Below, in pieces: positions 1-8,746 of a stretch of 64,000 nt of DNA. Every line of letters begins with the position of its first letter. Position 1 is the first letter of the stretch. The notes under the pieces are model-generated. The model was not told the DNA's origin. It saw nothing but the letters and a program-made list of their open reading frames with translations, and searched no databases. The translations under genes were made by a program, and so were the position numbers. Source of the stretch: Streptomyces pacificus (GTDB lineage Bacteria; Actinomycetota; Actinomycetes; Streptomycetales; Streptomycetaceae); contig NZ_BLLG01000016.1 in the NCBI RefSeq assembly GCF_011766325.1, positions 1-64,000 on the forward strand, written 5' to 3'.

Positions 1-27
1 CGGCGAGGGGTCGTGGGCCATCCGCCG

Positions 28-403
28 TCAGCCTTCGGGGCGGAGCAGACCGCGCTCGTACGCCCTGGCCAGCCGCTGCGGGACCCGGTACGGCACGCCG
101 TCCACCGTGACGGTCACCAGCTGAGGGCTGACGGCCTTCCACTGCGCGCGGCGGTGCCGGGTGTTGCTGCGCGACCAGGCGCGGGGCGCGGGCTGCGAGC
201 AGGCCCGCGACCTCGCGCACCCGGCGGGTGACGGTGGTGCGGTGGATGCCGTTGCCGCCGGCCAGGTCGCCGGGCCGCTGGTCACAGCGCAGGACGGCCG
301 GCACGATGCCGGCGATCTTCCCGGCGGGCAGGGCCCGCCACCGGGAGCCGATCTTCTTGAAGTGGCCGCGTAGCAGGTCAGCGAGCTGGATCAGGGGGGG
401 CAC
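28..403 (-). pseudogene. Transposase N-terminal remnant joined to an unrelated tail
   Basis: From a possible GTG at 403 the minus strand reads a helix-turn-helix-like stretch (…GIHRTTVTRRVREVAGLLA…, ending near 178) that resembles the N-terminus of IS5-type transposases common in Streptomyces. The similarity stops before any DDE catalytic region. A second frame (open 285 to 28) then ends in …VTVTVDGVPYRVPQRLARAYERG, which I do not recognise. No full-length frame spans both, so this is read as a broken element or deletion junction rather than an active gene. The transposase assignment comes from memory of the family and is uncertain. Confidence 0.4.
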
Positions 404-538
404 TCGACAGCGGCGGGCGGGCGGTGCAGACAAGGCCGTCAGGGCCCTCGACGGTGTCGTTGTTTTTCTTCACACGAACTCAACTGCCGTCGGGGGCCCG
501 CCGGTTACGCGCTCTTACCGCCCCCGGTCCGCAGCTGC

Positions 539-661
539 TATAGGATACGGGTGGGATGAACTGGCAGAAGAGGCGTATTTCGACGCCTCCCCCATGAGGA
601 GGCCCGGGCGCTCCCAGAAGGCGCCTGATCGGGGAGAAGCCCCAGGTCAGGCGCCTTTTTT
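539..661 (+). ncRNA. Candidate small transcript with a 13-codon ORF
   Basis: A good HrdB-type -10 box (TATAGGAT, 539-546) lies ten bases before an ATG at 556. That ATG opens a 13-codon ORF (MNWQKRRISTPPP, stop 595-597), and a U-tract terminator follows at once. The transcript would be about 105 nt and leaderless or nearly so. The -35 region is weak (TTACCG-like). It could be a small RNA, a short peptide gene or a leader whose downstream gene has been lost. No function is assigned. Confidence 0.4.
618..661 (+). terminator. Intrinsic terminator with U-tract
   Basis: Arms AAGGCGCCTGA (618-628) and TCAGGCGCCTT (647-657) pair perfectly over 11 bp and enclose a smaller GGGG…CCCC hairpin. The right arm runs directly into a T6 tract on the plus strand. 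It ends the small plus-strand transcript and may also serve the convergent aldehyde dehydrogenase gene. Confidence 0.75.
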
Positions 662-668
662 CGTGCTG

Positions 669-2192
669 CTAGAAGAAGCCCAGCTTCTTCGGCGAGTAGC
701 TGACGAGCAGATTCTTCGTCTGCTGGTAGTGCTCCAGCATCATCTTGTGCGTCTCGCGGCCGATACCGGACTGCTTGTAGCCGCCGAACGCGGCGTGCGC
801 GGGATAGGCGTGGTAGCAGTTCGTCCAGACCCGGCCGGCCTGGATCGCGCGGCCGGCGCGGTACGCCTGGTTGACGTCGCGCGTCCAGACCCCGGCGCCG
901 AGGCCGTAGAGGGTGTCGTTCGCCGTCCTGATCGCGTCGTCGAAGTCGGCGAACGAGGTCACCGCGACGACCGGCCCGAAGATCTCCTCCTGGAAGACCC
1001 GCATCCGGTTGTCGCCCTCGAAGATCGTCGGCTCGACGTAGTAGCCACCCGCCAGCTCGCCGTCGTACTCGATGCGCTGACCACCCGTGAGGATCTTCGC
1101 GCCCTCCTGCCGGCCGATGTCCAGATACGAAAGGATCTTCTGCAGCTGGTCGTTGGAGGCCTGCGCTCCGATCATCGTGTCCGTGTCGAGGGGGTGGCCC
1201 GGGACGATCGCCTCGGTACGCGCGATGCCCGCGTCGAGGAACTCACCGTAGTGGCCCCGCTGGATCAGCGCCCGCGACGGACAGGTGCACACCTCGCCCT
1301 GGTTGAGGGCGAACATGGTGAACCCCTCCAGTGCCTTGTCCCTCAGCTCGTCGTCGGCCGACCAGATGTCGTCGAAGAAGATGTTCGGCGACTTGCCGCC
1401 CAGCTCAAGGGTGACGGGCCTGATGTTCTCCGCGGCGTACTGCATGATCAGCCGCCCCGTCGTGGTCTCGCCGGTGAACGCGACCTTCGCCACCCGGGGG
1501 CTCGAAGCGAGGGGTTTGCCCGCCTCCGCGCCGAAGCCGTTGACGATGTTCACGACTCCCGGCGGCAGCAGGTCGGCGACGAGGCTCATCCAGTAGTGGA
1601 CCGAGGCGGGCGTCTGCTCGGCGGGTTTGAGCACCACCGCGTTGCCGGCCGCCAGGGCCGGGGCGAGCTTCCAGACGGCCATCAGAAGGGGGAAGTTCCA
1701 CGGGATGATCTGGGCGACCACGCCGAGCGGCTCGTGGAAGTGGTAGGCGACGGTGTCGTCGTCGATCTCGCTGAGCGAACCCTCCTGTGCGCGGAGCACA
1801 CCGGCGAAGTACCGGAAGTGGTCGATGGCCAGCGGGATGTCGGCCGCCAGCGTCTCCCGGACCGGTTTGCCGTTCTCCCAGGTCTCCGCGACCGCGAGTT
1901 CCTCCAGGCGCGCCTCCATCCGGTCGGCGATCCCCAGCAGGACATCGGCCCTGGCGGCGGGGGCCGTGCGGCCCCAGCCGGGGGCCGCCGCGTGCGCGGC
2001 GTCCAGGGCCCGCTCGACGTCCTCGGCCGTGCCGCGGGCGATCTCGGTGAACGCCTTCCCGTTCACGGGGCTCGGGTTCTCGAAGTACATGCCGCGGGCG
2101 GGCGCCACGAACTCGCCGCCGATCCAGTGGTCGTAGCGGGACTCGTACGTGACGATGGCACCCTCGGTGCCGGGCGCGGCGTAGCGGGTCAT
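669..2192 (-). CDS. NAD-dependent aldehyde dehydrogenase (ExaC/AldB type)
   Basis: The 507-residue protein has the size and motifs of acetaldehyde/aldehyde dehydrogenases that oxidise aldehydes to acids with NAD. The general-base motif LELGGKSPNIFF lies near residue 262. The catalytic cysteine is in NQGEVCTCPSRAL, near residue 302. The C-terminal AAFGGYKQSGIGRETH motif is typical of the AldB/ExaC branch. The ATG at 2192 (MTRYAAPG) was chosen over the longer frame because GGGAGG sits eight bases upstream. The gene behind it on the same strand encodes a GAF-domain regulator of the kind that controls such dehydrogenases, so alcohol or aldehyde catabolism under that activator is inferred. Predicted cytosolic. 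Confidence 0.9.
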   Translation of the reverse strand: MTRYAAPGTEGAIVTYESRYDHWIGGEFVAPARGMYFENPSPVNGKAFTEIARGTAEDVERALDAAHAAAPGWGRTAPAARADVLLGIADRMEARLEELAVAETWENGKPVRETLAADIPLAIDHFRYFAGVLRAQEGSLSEIDDDTVAYHFHEPLGVVAQIIPWNFPLLMAVWKLAPALAAGNAVVLKPAEQTPASVHYWMSLVADLLPPGVVNIVNGFGAEAGKPLASSPRVAKVAFTGETTTGRLIMQYAAENIRPVTLELGGKSPNIFFDDIWSADDELRDKALEGFTMFALNQGEVCTCPSRALIQRGHYGEFLDAGIARTEAIVPGHPLDTDTMIGAQASNDQLQKILSYLDIGRQEGAKILTGGQRIEYDGELAGGYYVEPTIFEGDNRMRVFQEEIFGPVVAVTSFADFDDAIRTANDTLYGLGAGVWTRDVNQAYRAGRAIQAGRVWTNCYHAYPAHAAFGGYKQSGIGRETHKMMLEHYQQTKNLLVSYSPKKLGFF

Positions 2193-2450
2193 CTCGGAGG
2201 CCTCCCGGGCTCGCCGCCGCCCTCCGTCGGACGGCGCTTCGACGCCGAATCTAGGGAAGCGGACGTTGCAACTCCGTTGCACCCGGCGCTCCGGCTCCCG
2301 GCTCCGGCCCGCGCCTCCCCGTCCCTCCCCCCGCAGGCCCACCCCGCAGGCCCCCCCGGTGCCCGCACGCCCGCGCCCGCAGCGCCGTGTCCGAACGCCG
2401 GTGCCCGTACGCCCGCCCAGCAGCCTCCGTTCCCGGCCGGACCCCGGCTC

Positions 2451-3728
2451 CTAATCCCGGCCGGGGGACGAGGCCCCCTCGGCGAACTCCCGGTCCAAGG
2501 CCCGGGCCCTGGCCTGCGCCGCGGGGCGGCGGTGCTCGGGCAGGGCGGCGGCCAGGGCCCGCCATACCGCGAGGTCGTCCTCGCCCCACCGGCTGTACGC
2601 CCAGTCCGCCAGCAGGCCCGGGTCGCCGCGGGCGATCACGGCGGTCCGCAGCTGGTCCCGCAACCGCTCCCGCAGCCGCACCACACCGGGCGCCCGGGAA
2701 GCGGGCAGCAGCGGCCCGGTGTACTCGCCGAGCGCCGCGGCGAGGCCACCCGAGGCGAGCCGGCGCCCCACGGTGACGAAGTCGGCGTCCACCGCGACAC
2801 CCAGCCGGTACGGACGGGACCTCAGCACCCGGGGGCCGAGCAGCGCGCGCAGCCGGGACAGCTCGGCGCGCAGTGTGACCGGGGTGACGTGCTCGTCCTC
2901 GTACAGCTCCAGCAGCAGCTCGTCACCGCTCAGCCCCTCGGGGCGGTGGGCGAGCACCACCGCGATCTCGCTGTGCCGCCGGCTCAGCCGCACCCTGCGG
3001 CCCTCCAGGACCAGCAGCGCCTCGTCCCGGCCCAGCGCCGCCAGCTGCGCGGCGCCCCCGCCGGGCCGGGGCGCCAGCAGCGCCAGCTGCGACTCGGCGG
3101 CCCGCGCCACCGCGCCGACGAACGCCAGACTGTGCGGGTGCGCCAGCCCGCTCCCGCCGGTGATGTCGACCGCGCCCAGCAGCCGGCCGCTGTGCGGGTC
3201 GTGGACCGGGGCGGCGGCGCACGTCCAGTCCTGCACCGGGCGCTGGAAGTGCTCCGCCGCGAACACCTGCACCGGACGGTCGACCGTGAGCGCGGTGCCC
3301 GGGGCGTTCGTCCCCGCCGCGGCCTCGGCCCAGCGCGCACCCTCCACGAAGTTCATCCGCCCCGCTCGCCGCCGCGCCGTGGGGTGTCCCTCGACCCACA
3401 GCAGCCGCGCCTGGGCGTCGCACACCGCGACCAGGTGCTCACCGTCGACGGCATACGCGCCCGTCAGCTCCCGGATCAGGGGCATCACCCGGGACAGCGC
3501 ATGCCCGTCCCGGTACACCGCCAGCTCGTCGGCATCGAGCTCCACACGGGCCCGGCCCTCCGGGGCGACCCTGGCCCGCGCGGAGCGCCGCCACGACTCG
3601 GCCACCACGGACCGTACTCCCGGCTCCACCAGGCCGGCCGCCGTGAACTGCTCGTACGCCCGGCGCAGCGCGCCGGCGCGCCGTCCGGCGTCGCCGTCGG
3701 CCTCCAGCGCCACCCATGGGTCCGTCAC
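2451..3728 (-). CDS. GAF-domain transcriptional regulator
   Basis: The 425-residue protein starts with GTG at 3728 preceded by GGGAGG. An N-terminal helical segment (SVVAESWRRSARARV) leads into a GAF-like sensor region at about residues 70-240, containing the WTCAAAPVHDPHSGRLLGAVDITG signature seen in AcoR-type activators. The C-terminal half (LSRRHSEIAVVLAHRPEGLSGDELLLELY…) looks like a winged or OmpR-like DNA-binding region. No sigma-54 AAA+ domain is present, as expected in actinobacteria. It lies just upstream of the aldehyde dehydrogenase and probably regulates it. A longer frame reads through the 7-bp repeat array upstream, but the GTG with its ribosome site is the better start. Confidence 0.75.
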   Translation of the reverse strand: MTDPWVALEADGDAGRRAGALRRAYEQFTAAGLVEPGVRSVVAESWRRSARARVAPEGRARVELDADELAVYRDGHALSRVMPLIRELTGAYAVDGEHLVAVCDAQARLLWVEGHPTARRRAGRMNFVEGARWAEAAAGTNAPGTALTVDRPVQVFAAEHFQRPVQDWTCAAAPVHDPHSGRLLGAVDITGGSGLAHPHSLAFVGAVARAAESQLALLAPRPGGGAAQLAALGRDEALLVLEGRRVRLSRRHSEIAVVLAHRPEGLSGDELLLELYEDEHVTPVTLRAELSRLRALLGPRVLRSRPYRLGVAVDADFVTVGRRLASGGLAAALGEYTGPLLPASRAPGVVRLRERLRDQLRTAVIARGDPGLLADWAYSRWGEDDLAVWRALAAALPEHRRPAAQARARALDREFAEGASSPGRD

Positions 3729-3830
3729 CTCGGCCTCCCGGTCCCCGGTCCACGTCCGTGCCCATCGTCGTGCGGCCCGGTGCCCGCGGACAAGGGGCGC
3801 GTGGCGGTGCGCGGGGCCGCACGCTTCCCC

Positions 3831-3872
3831 GCCGTCCGCCGTCCGCCGTCCGCCGTCCGCCGTCCGCCGTCC
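3831..3872. repeat. 7-bp tandem repeat (GCCGTCC x6)
   Basis: Six perfect GCCGTCC units run from 3831, followed by degenerate units to about 3900. The array lies in the 350-bp gap between the GAF regulator start (3728) and the small membrane protein gene (4080). No other gene is seen in that gap. Confidence 0.9.
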
Positions 3873-4079
3873 GTCGCCTGCCGTCCGTCGGTCGTCGGTC
3901 GTACCGCGCATGAGCAGGGCGCCCTCCGCCACGCGGCCGGGCGGCCCCGAGAGCCCATGCGGCCGCCCGGACCGGAGGGGGCGGCGCGGGTACAGCGGGC
4001 GGGACCAGGGAACCGACGGGCACACGGGCGCGTTGACACAGCAGGGAGCGGCGCCCGGCGCCGCGGAGGAGGCTGTGTC

Positions 4080-4265
4080 ATGTCGACAGGTGCGAAGATC
4101 GCCATCGGGGGAGTGGCCGTCGGCCTTCTCCTGATCCCGCTGATCGGATTCTGGATGTCGCTGCTGGTGATCGTGGGGGTGCCCGCCGTGGCCTACCTCG
4201 CGCTCGACCCGTCGCAGCGCCGCCGGCTTCGCCGGATCAACAACCGCAGGCAGATCGGGCGCTGA
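4080..4265 (+). CDS. Small hydrophobic membrane protein
   Basis: The 61-residue protein has an almost continuous hydrophobic stretch (residues 7-42: AIGGVAVGLLLIPLIGFWM then SLLVIVGVPAVAYLAL) that could form one or two membrane helices. A strongly basic tail follows (RRRLRRINNRR), which would face the cytoplasm. The ATG at 4080 has GAGGAGG nine bases upstream, and TTGACA occurs at 4033. Similar short proteins are widespread in Streptomyces without known function. It lies alone between divergent neighbours. Confidence 0.7.
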   Translation: MSTGAKIAIGGVAVGLLLIPLIGFWMSLLVIVGVPAVAYLALDPSQRRRLRRINNRRQIGR

Positions 4266-4625
4266 CCGCTGGAGCGTCCGGCCTGCGGGGCCCGTACCGG
4301 CGGCCCGGCGCCGGGGCCCGCCGCCTCGTACGCGGGGAAGGGCCCCGGCGGGCGGAGCTCGGCGGGCCACCGGGTGCTCTGCCGGGCGTGCGCCAAGGAT
4401 GGGCCCCGGCGGGCGGCGGGGGCCGGCGGTGGCGGCAGGAGCGCGAGCTGCCGGTTCAGCGCGCGGGAGTGCACCGCATCGCATCGCCGCCCGCGGGCCG
4501 CGGGATCCCCCGGTCCGCGGGCGGTGCGGTGCCCGTCGGGCGCGCACAGGCCGCGCCCGTGCTCGTCCTGCGGATGCCGGTGGTGACCGGCCGGCGGCGG
4601 TGACGCATATCGGCGTGCACCGATC
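4266..4625. other. Intergenic, no gene seen
   Basis: The 360 GC-rich bases between the small membrane protein and the next minus-strand gene hold only shadow frames. No promoter or terminator with a clear consensus was found. Confidence 0.5.
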
Positions 4626-5429
4626 TCAGGAAGGCCGTACCGCCATCCTGTCCAGTGCCTCCAGCAGTCCCGGCAGCCGCGGTCCGCGTCCCACCGGCAG
4701 TACCTGCCCCGGCTCCTCGTCCAGCAGCACAAGTGCGATGTCGTCGGTCCTGGCCACCAGTGACCACCCCGGCCCGTCCGCCCTCAGCATCCGCGCGCCG
4801 TCGGACGCGAAACTCGACCGCACCCGCCCGAGCGGCGGCGCGCGGTCCACATAGCCGTGGAGCTCGTCGAGTACCCGGCGCACTCCCTCGTGCGGCGCCG
4901 GGCGCTCCCGGCGCGGCGTGTCCGGCCGAGCGAACGCGATCTGCTCGCCGACCTGCTCGCGCCACACGGCCCACTGCAGCGCGACCTCGTCCGCGCCCAG
5001 CCGCCGCTGTGCCGGACCCCATCCGCCGGTGTCGGGCGGGGCCAGCGGGGGCCCGTCCGCCTCCTGCCCGTCCGGGTCATGGGGTGCCGGCAGACCGGGC
5101 GCGGCGGTCGCCACGGCCAGCGGCCAGCCCGGCAGTGCGGCGACCACCGAACGGTCACTCGGCGACAGGTCGTGCTCCATCCCGCAGTCCCACGACGCGA
5201 TGGCCACGGCCACCAGGGACACGTCGTCGACCGCCACCGTCCAGCGGGCTCCGGCACCGTCCTGCCCCAGGACCAGCCCGTAGCCGCCGTCGTAGGGCGC
5301 GAGCCCCAGCGCCGCGCACGCCGCGGGATAGTCGTCGCCGAGCACGCTGGGGAACCGCGCCGGTGTGAGCAACAGCGCGGTCAGCACGAAGAGTGCGTCG
5401 TCGTCGGCTGATCCGTCCGCCCCGGCCAC
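4626..5429 (-). CDS. Hypothetical protein
   Basis: The chosen GTG start at 5429 has GGGGAGG six bases upstream and gives 267 residues; the same frame extends to 5675 without a convincing start. The sequence is soluble and acidic, with no signal peptide or membrane helix. Regions that look well folded include DALFVLTALLLTPARFPSVLG at the N-terminus and DDIALVLLDEEPG near the C-terminus. I recognise no family. The high third-position GC and the ribosome site support a real gene. Neighbours give no functional clue. Confidence 0.6.
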   Translation of the reverse strand: MAGADGSADDDALFVLTALLLTPARFPSVLGDDYPAACAALGLAPYDGGYGLVLGQDGAGARWTVAVDDVSLVAVAIASWDCGMEHDLSPSDRSVVAALPGWPLAVATAAPGLPAPHDPDGQEADGPPLAPPDTGGWGPAQRRLGADEVALQWAVWREQVGEQIAFARPDTPRRERPAPHEGVRRVLDELHGYVDRAPPLGRVRSSFASDGARMLRADGPGWSLVARTDDIALVLLDEEPGQVLPVGRGPRLPGLLEALDRMAVRPS

Positions 5430-5690
5430 CGCGTCCTCCCCGTCCGCTCGTTCGTCGGCGCACCTTAACCAGTGGGTAGCCCCGGCGTCGAGGGTCCGCG
5501 GCGGAAACCGCGCCGGCTCCCGCCCCACCCCGGCCCTCGGGCGCCGCCGCGGTGGGGGCCGGCCGGTGACCACCGCCGGGGCGCCTTCCGCATGCCGTCC
5601 CGCGCGACGGCCGGGTACGGGGCTGCCCACGGGCGACGGCGGCGCGGTGGGGCCGGCAGGAGTGGCGGCCGTCACCAGGCCGCCCCGTGC

Positions 5691-6290
5691 TCAGTCCTCC
5701 CGCACCGCCAGCGCCAGGAAGAGCGCCTCCTCGTCGACGTACGACACCAGCCGCCACCCCGAAGCGGCCAGCAGCGGGCCGAGGTTGGGCTCGGCCCGCA
5801 GATCGCCGGGTGTGAGCCGGCGGCCCTGGCGGTGCGCCAGCGCTGCCCGGCCCAGGGGATGCACCAGGGCGAGCCGGCCGTCCGCGCGCACCACCCGGGC
5901 CAGTTCGCGCAGATCCTCGGCCGGGTTCGGCAGATGCGCGATCAGCCCCGAGGCGAACACCGCGTCCACCGACGCCGTGCGCAGCGGCAGCCGTGCCGCG
6001 TCGGCGAGCAGCAGCTCCGCTTCGCGGCCGCGTCCGGCCCGCACCGCCGCCCGGAGCATCTCGGGCGTCAGGTCGGTGCCGAGGACCGTGCCACCCCGGC
6101 CCACGGCCTCGCGCAGGAGGGGGAGCGCGCGTCCGGTGCCGCAGCCGGCGTCCAGCACCACACCGCCGGGCCGCGGGGCCAGCGCCGCGACAGCCGCGGC
6201 GAAGGCGGGGCCGTCGTCCGGGAACCGGGTGTCCCAGTCCGCGGCGCGGACGCCGAAGAACTCCTGCACATGCCTGTGGTGTTGGGTCAT
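5691..6290 (-). CDS. SAM-dependent class I methyltransferase
   Basis: This is a roughly 199-residue Methyltransf_11-type protein. Motif I (VVLDAGCGTGRALP) lies near residue 45, the acidic loop ends in GTDLTPEML, and motif II-like ADAARLPLRTASVDAVFASGLIAHL follows, ending in the usual LARVVRADGRLALV strand. The start is uncertain: ATG 6290 (MTQHHRHVQEFF) or ATG 6299 three codons earlier. Neither has a strong ribosome site. The substrate cannot be predicted. UbiE/arsenite-methyltransferase-like proteins share these motifs, but no Cys triad is seen. Confidence 0.8.
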   Translation of the reverse strand: MTQHHRHVQEFFGVRAADWDTRFPDDGPAFAAAVAALAPRPGGVVLDAGCGTGRALPLLREAVGRGGTVLGTDLTPEMLRAAVRAGRGREAELLLADAARLPLRTASVDAVFASGLIAHLPNPAEDLRELARVVRADGRLALVHPLGRAALAHRQGRRLTPGDLRAEPNLGPLLAASGWRLVSYVDEEALFLALAVRED

Positions 6291-6474
6291 GCGCCCCATG
6301 ATTCCGCACCCCCGGGGCCGTCTCCGATCACCGCCGGAACCACCGCCGGAACAGACGTGCGGCGCACGGGTACGACCTCGGCGCGATCGTTCTGAAACAT
6401 CGGCCGTCATATTCCGGCAGCTTTCGAAATGCGCCCCCGTCCCGCGCCCCTACCAGCACTAGCGTGCCTGAACC

Positions 6475-6855
6475 ATGGGACATCTGGACCACGCCACATT
6501 CGGCTGGCTGCCCCCCGTGCTGTCATACGCGATGGCCTGCATCGGCGCGGCCCTCGGGCTGCGCTGCACCGTGCGCGCGCTCGACGCGACCGGCCGCTCC
6601 CGGCGCAACCGGCTCCTCACGGCGGCCTCAGCCGTCGGCACCGGCATCTGGACGATTTCCGCGGTCGCCGGGCCCACGCGGAGCCGCCCGCGGCCGAGCG
6701 GACCGACCGGACCGAGCGGACCGACCGGACCGAGCACAACGGGCGCGGCACCGCCCATGAGCCGGCCGACCCGCGCCGTCGGGAGGCACCGGGACAGGGG
6801 GAGCGCCGTCGGCTGCGTCCGAGGACCGTACGAGCCAGGATCATCTCGCTGCTGA
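6475..6855 (+). pseudogene. Truncated MHYT-domain membrane sensor
   Basis: The first 60 codons (MGHLDHATFGWLPPVLSYAM…, then RRNRLLTAASAVGTGIWT) match the start of Streptomyces MHYT-domain signalling membrane proteins, which continue GIWTMHF…. Here the match breaks after GIWT at about 6657. The frame then runs through an 18-bp tandem repeat and stops at 6855. All later membrane segments are missing. The next homologous sequence belongs to a different gene, a conservon kinase, so a deletion or recombination at the repeat is likely. Confidence 0.65.
6694..6737. repeat. 18-bp tandem repeat at the pseudogene junction
   Basis: CCGAGCGGACCGACCGGA occurs at 6694-6711 and 6712-6729 with a partial third copy. 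It sits exactly where MHYT homology ends and before kinase homology begins. Confidence 0.85.
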
Positions 6856-7443
6856 TGGTCCCCGTCGTGTCCCTGCTGGCCCTCTGGGGCTTCGCCACCG
6901 TCACCACCGCGCAGGACGTCGCCCGGCTCCGTCAGCTCCAGGAGGTCGAGAACCGCGTGCGCGGACCCGTCGCCGACGCCGTGCACGCGCTCCAGGACGA
7001 ACGCCGTGCCGCACTCCGCCGGCTCGCCACGCCCGGCTCCGGGTCCGCCGCGTCCGGCTCCGGGTCCGCCGCCGAGCTGTGGCAGCGGGCGAAGGCCACC
7101 GATGCCGCGCTCGCCGCGCTCTCCCTGGGGCCGTCCCACACCGTCGCCGAAGGCAGCGAGCTGCCCCCCCCGACGTCGGCCGGCGGCTGGCCGGGTTCGT
7201 TGCACAGGGCCGAGGCCTCAGCGCCCTCAGCGCCCTCAGGGACTCCGTGGCCGAGGGCCGGGCCGCGAGGCGTCCCCACCCGAGCCGGCGGAGCCCACCC
7301 GGCCCGGGGTGTCGGAACGCACCCCCGAACAGGCACGAGACCGGGTGACCGCCTACCGCACCGGCTGGGCCCGCGACGCAGGCGCCACCCCGGGCGGTGC
7401 CACCCACACCAGCGCCCACCGCAGCGAAGGAGACCCCACATGA
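6820..7443 (+). pseudogene. Conservon sensor kinase remnant (CvnA-like)
   Basis: The sequence VRARIISLLMVPVVSLLALW and the following VTTAQDVARLRQLQEVENRV match the N-terminus of nitrate/nitrite-sensing (NIT) histidine kinases that head Streptomyces conservons. The frame breaks at a run of C residues near 7168, continues in a second frame (PDVGRRLAGFVAQGRGLSAL) and moves to a third by about 7270. That third frame ends …HTSAHRSEGDPT at 7443 with an ATGA overlap onto the roadblock gene. HAMP and kinase catalytic regions are missing, so only the two ends of the gene survive. It is inactive as a kinase. Confidence 0.75.
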
Positions 7444-7874
7444 TCGATCGCGAGAGAACCACCCGTCCTCGCTCCGGTGAACTCGACTGGCTGCTCGACG
7501 ACCTGGTGCAGCGGGCGGGCGAGGTCCGCCACGCGGTCGTGCTGTCCGGCGACGGCCTCGTCGTCGGCGCGTCCGGCTGTCTCACCCGGGAGGACGTGGA
7601 GCATCTCGCGGCCGTCGCCTCCGGGTTCCACAGCCTCGCCAAGGGAGCCGGGCGCCACTTCAGCACCGGTGGGGTCCGGCAGACGATGGTCGAGATGGAC
7701 GACGCCTTCCTCTTCGTCGCCGCCGCAGGCGAGGGCTCCTGCCTCGCCGTCCTCTGCTCCGTCACCGTCGATGTGGGGCTGATCGCCTACGAGATGGCGC
7801 GGCTGGTCAAGCGCGTCGGCGAGCACCTGGGCAGCCCGCCGCGCACCTCCACGCCCCCTTCCGCCGCCCTTTGA
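7440..7874 (+). CDS. Roadblock/LC7 protein (CvnB-like)
   Basis: The 144-residue protein has the complete roadblock/LC7 domain: LDWLLDDLVQRAGEVRHAVVLS, then DGLVVGAS, AAVASGFHSLA and FLFVAAAGEGSCLAVL. In conservons, B-type proteins work with the GTPase D and sensor kinase A at the membrane as a regulatory complex. Its ATG overlaps the stop of the degraded kinase gene by ATGA, as in intact conservons. The upstream kinase is broken, so this protein has lost its normal partner unless it works with another conservon. A paralogue lies at 14146. Confidence 0.9.
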   Translation: MIDRERTTRPRSGELDWLLDDLVQRAGEVRHAVVLSGDGLVVGASGCLTREDVEHLAAVASGFHSLAKGAGRHFSTGGVRQTMVEMDDAFLFVAAAGEGSCLAVLCSVTVDVGLIAYEMARLVKRVGEHLGSPPRTSTPPSAAL

Positions 7875-7997
7875 CGGGAGAAAGGAGGCGGACGCCGGTC
7901 CGCCCCCCCGGCGGCGAACCGGCCTTCCCCGCCCTGCTCCGCGGCAGCTCCGCTCCCCTCCCCCGGCTGAAGCCGGGGTATCCACGAAGGAGTCCCG

Positions 7998-8414
7998 ATG
8001 AACGATGCCGCCGACGGCGGCCCGGACCTCCGGGGCAGCCGCTGGTACGACGCGGAGGCGGGCCCCCTGGTCCGCCCGTACGCCATGACCGGAGGCCGCA
8101 CCCACCCGGGGCCGAACTCCGCGCGCCTCGACCTGATCGCGCTCGTCGACGCCGTCGGCGTCGGCGCGGCGGACCACGCGACCGAGTCCCTGCTGGGACC
8201 CGAGCACCGGGCACTGCTGGAACTCTGCCGCGCCGAGCCCCAGTCCGTAGCCGAACTCGCCGCGGACGCCGATCTGCCGGTGGGAGTCGTCCGGGTGCTC
8301 GTCGGCGATCTGCTGGACGGCGGACACGTCGCGGTCTCCATGCCCGTGCCGCCCGCGCAACTGCCGGTCGAAAGGGTCCTACGGGAGGTGATCGACGGCC
8401 TCCGGGCCCTGTGA
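7998..8414 (+). CDS. DUF742 protein (CvnC-like)
   Basis: The 138-residue DUF742 protein has the typical RSRWYD-like start (RGSRWYDAEAGPLVRPYAMTGGRT). A winged-helix-like core follows: ALLELCRAEPQSVAELAADA, then LPVGVVRVLVGDLLDGGHV. AAGGAG precedes the ATG. In conservons the C gene is followed at once by the D GTPase. Here it is followed by 330 bases without a gene and then an unrelated pentapeptide protein, so the D gene has been lost or displaced. See the GTPase at 13185. Confidence 0.88.
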   Translation: MNDAADGGPDLRGSRWYDAEAGPLVRPYAMTGGRTHPGPNSARLDLIALVDAVGVGAADHATESLLGPEHRALLELCRAEPQSVAELAADADLPVGVVRVLVGDLLDGGHVAVSMPVPPAQLPVERVLREVIDGLRAL

Positions 8415-8746
8415 GACGGGTCAGTTCACTCCGGCGCCCAACCGGTCACCCGCGGGGCCGGGCCCGGTGAGCCGGGTGCCCGCGGTGTACCGGGGAGGCC
8501 GGTGCGGACCCGACCACCCCGCACGGGCCGCCCCCTGCGCCCCTACGCCCGTACGAACCACTCCGGACGCGGACCGGGACACCCCGCGGCGGACGGAAAC
8601 CCTGTGTGCGCGGAACCGGCTCGGCCGCTGCTCCCCGGAGAACAGCCAGGGCGCGCAGGCCCCGCGTATGGAAGACTGGTCGGCCGCATGACGTGTGTAC
8701 GCGGAAGCACCCGTGTGCACCGCGATAGCGTAAGAGGCAGGGCGCA
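8415..8746. other. Intergenic, no gene seen
   Basis: No coding sequence was recognised in these 332 bases, where a conservon GTPase gene would be expected. A GATAGCGTAAGAGG stretch at 8724-8737 may contain the -10/ribosome-site region of the following gene. Confidence 0.5.

Noticed and set aside
228..4265. 1345-residue plus-strand frame
   Set aside because: It is antisense to the aldehyde dehydrogenase and GAF regulator, which have clear motifs. The frame stays open only because of GC bias; only its last 61 codons are a real gene.
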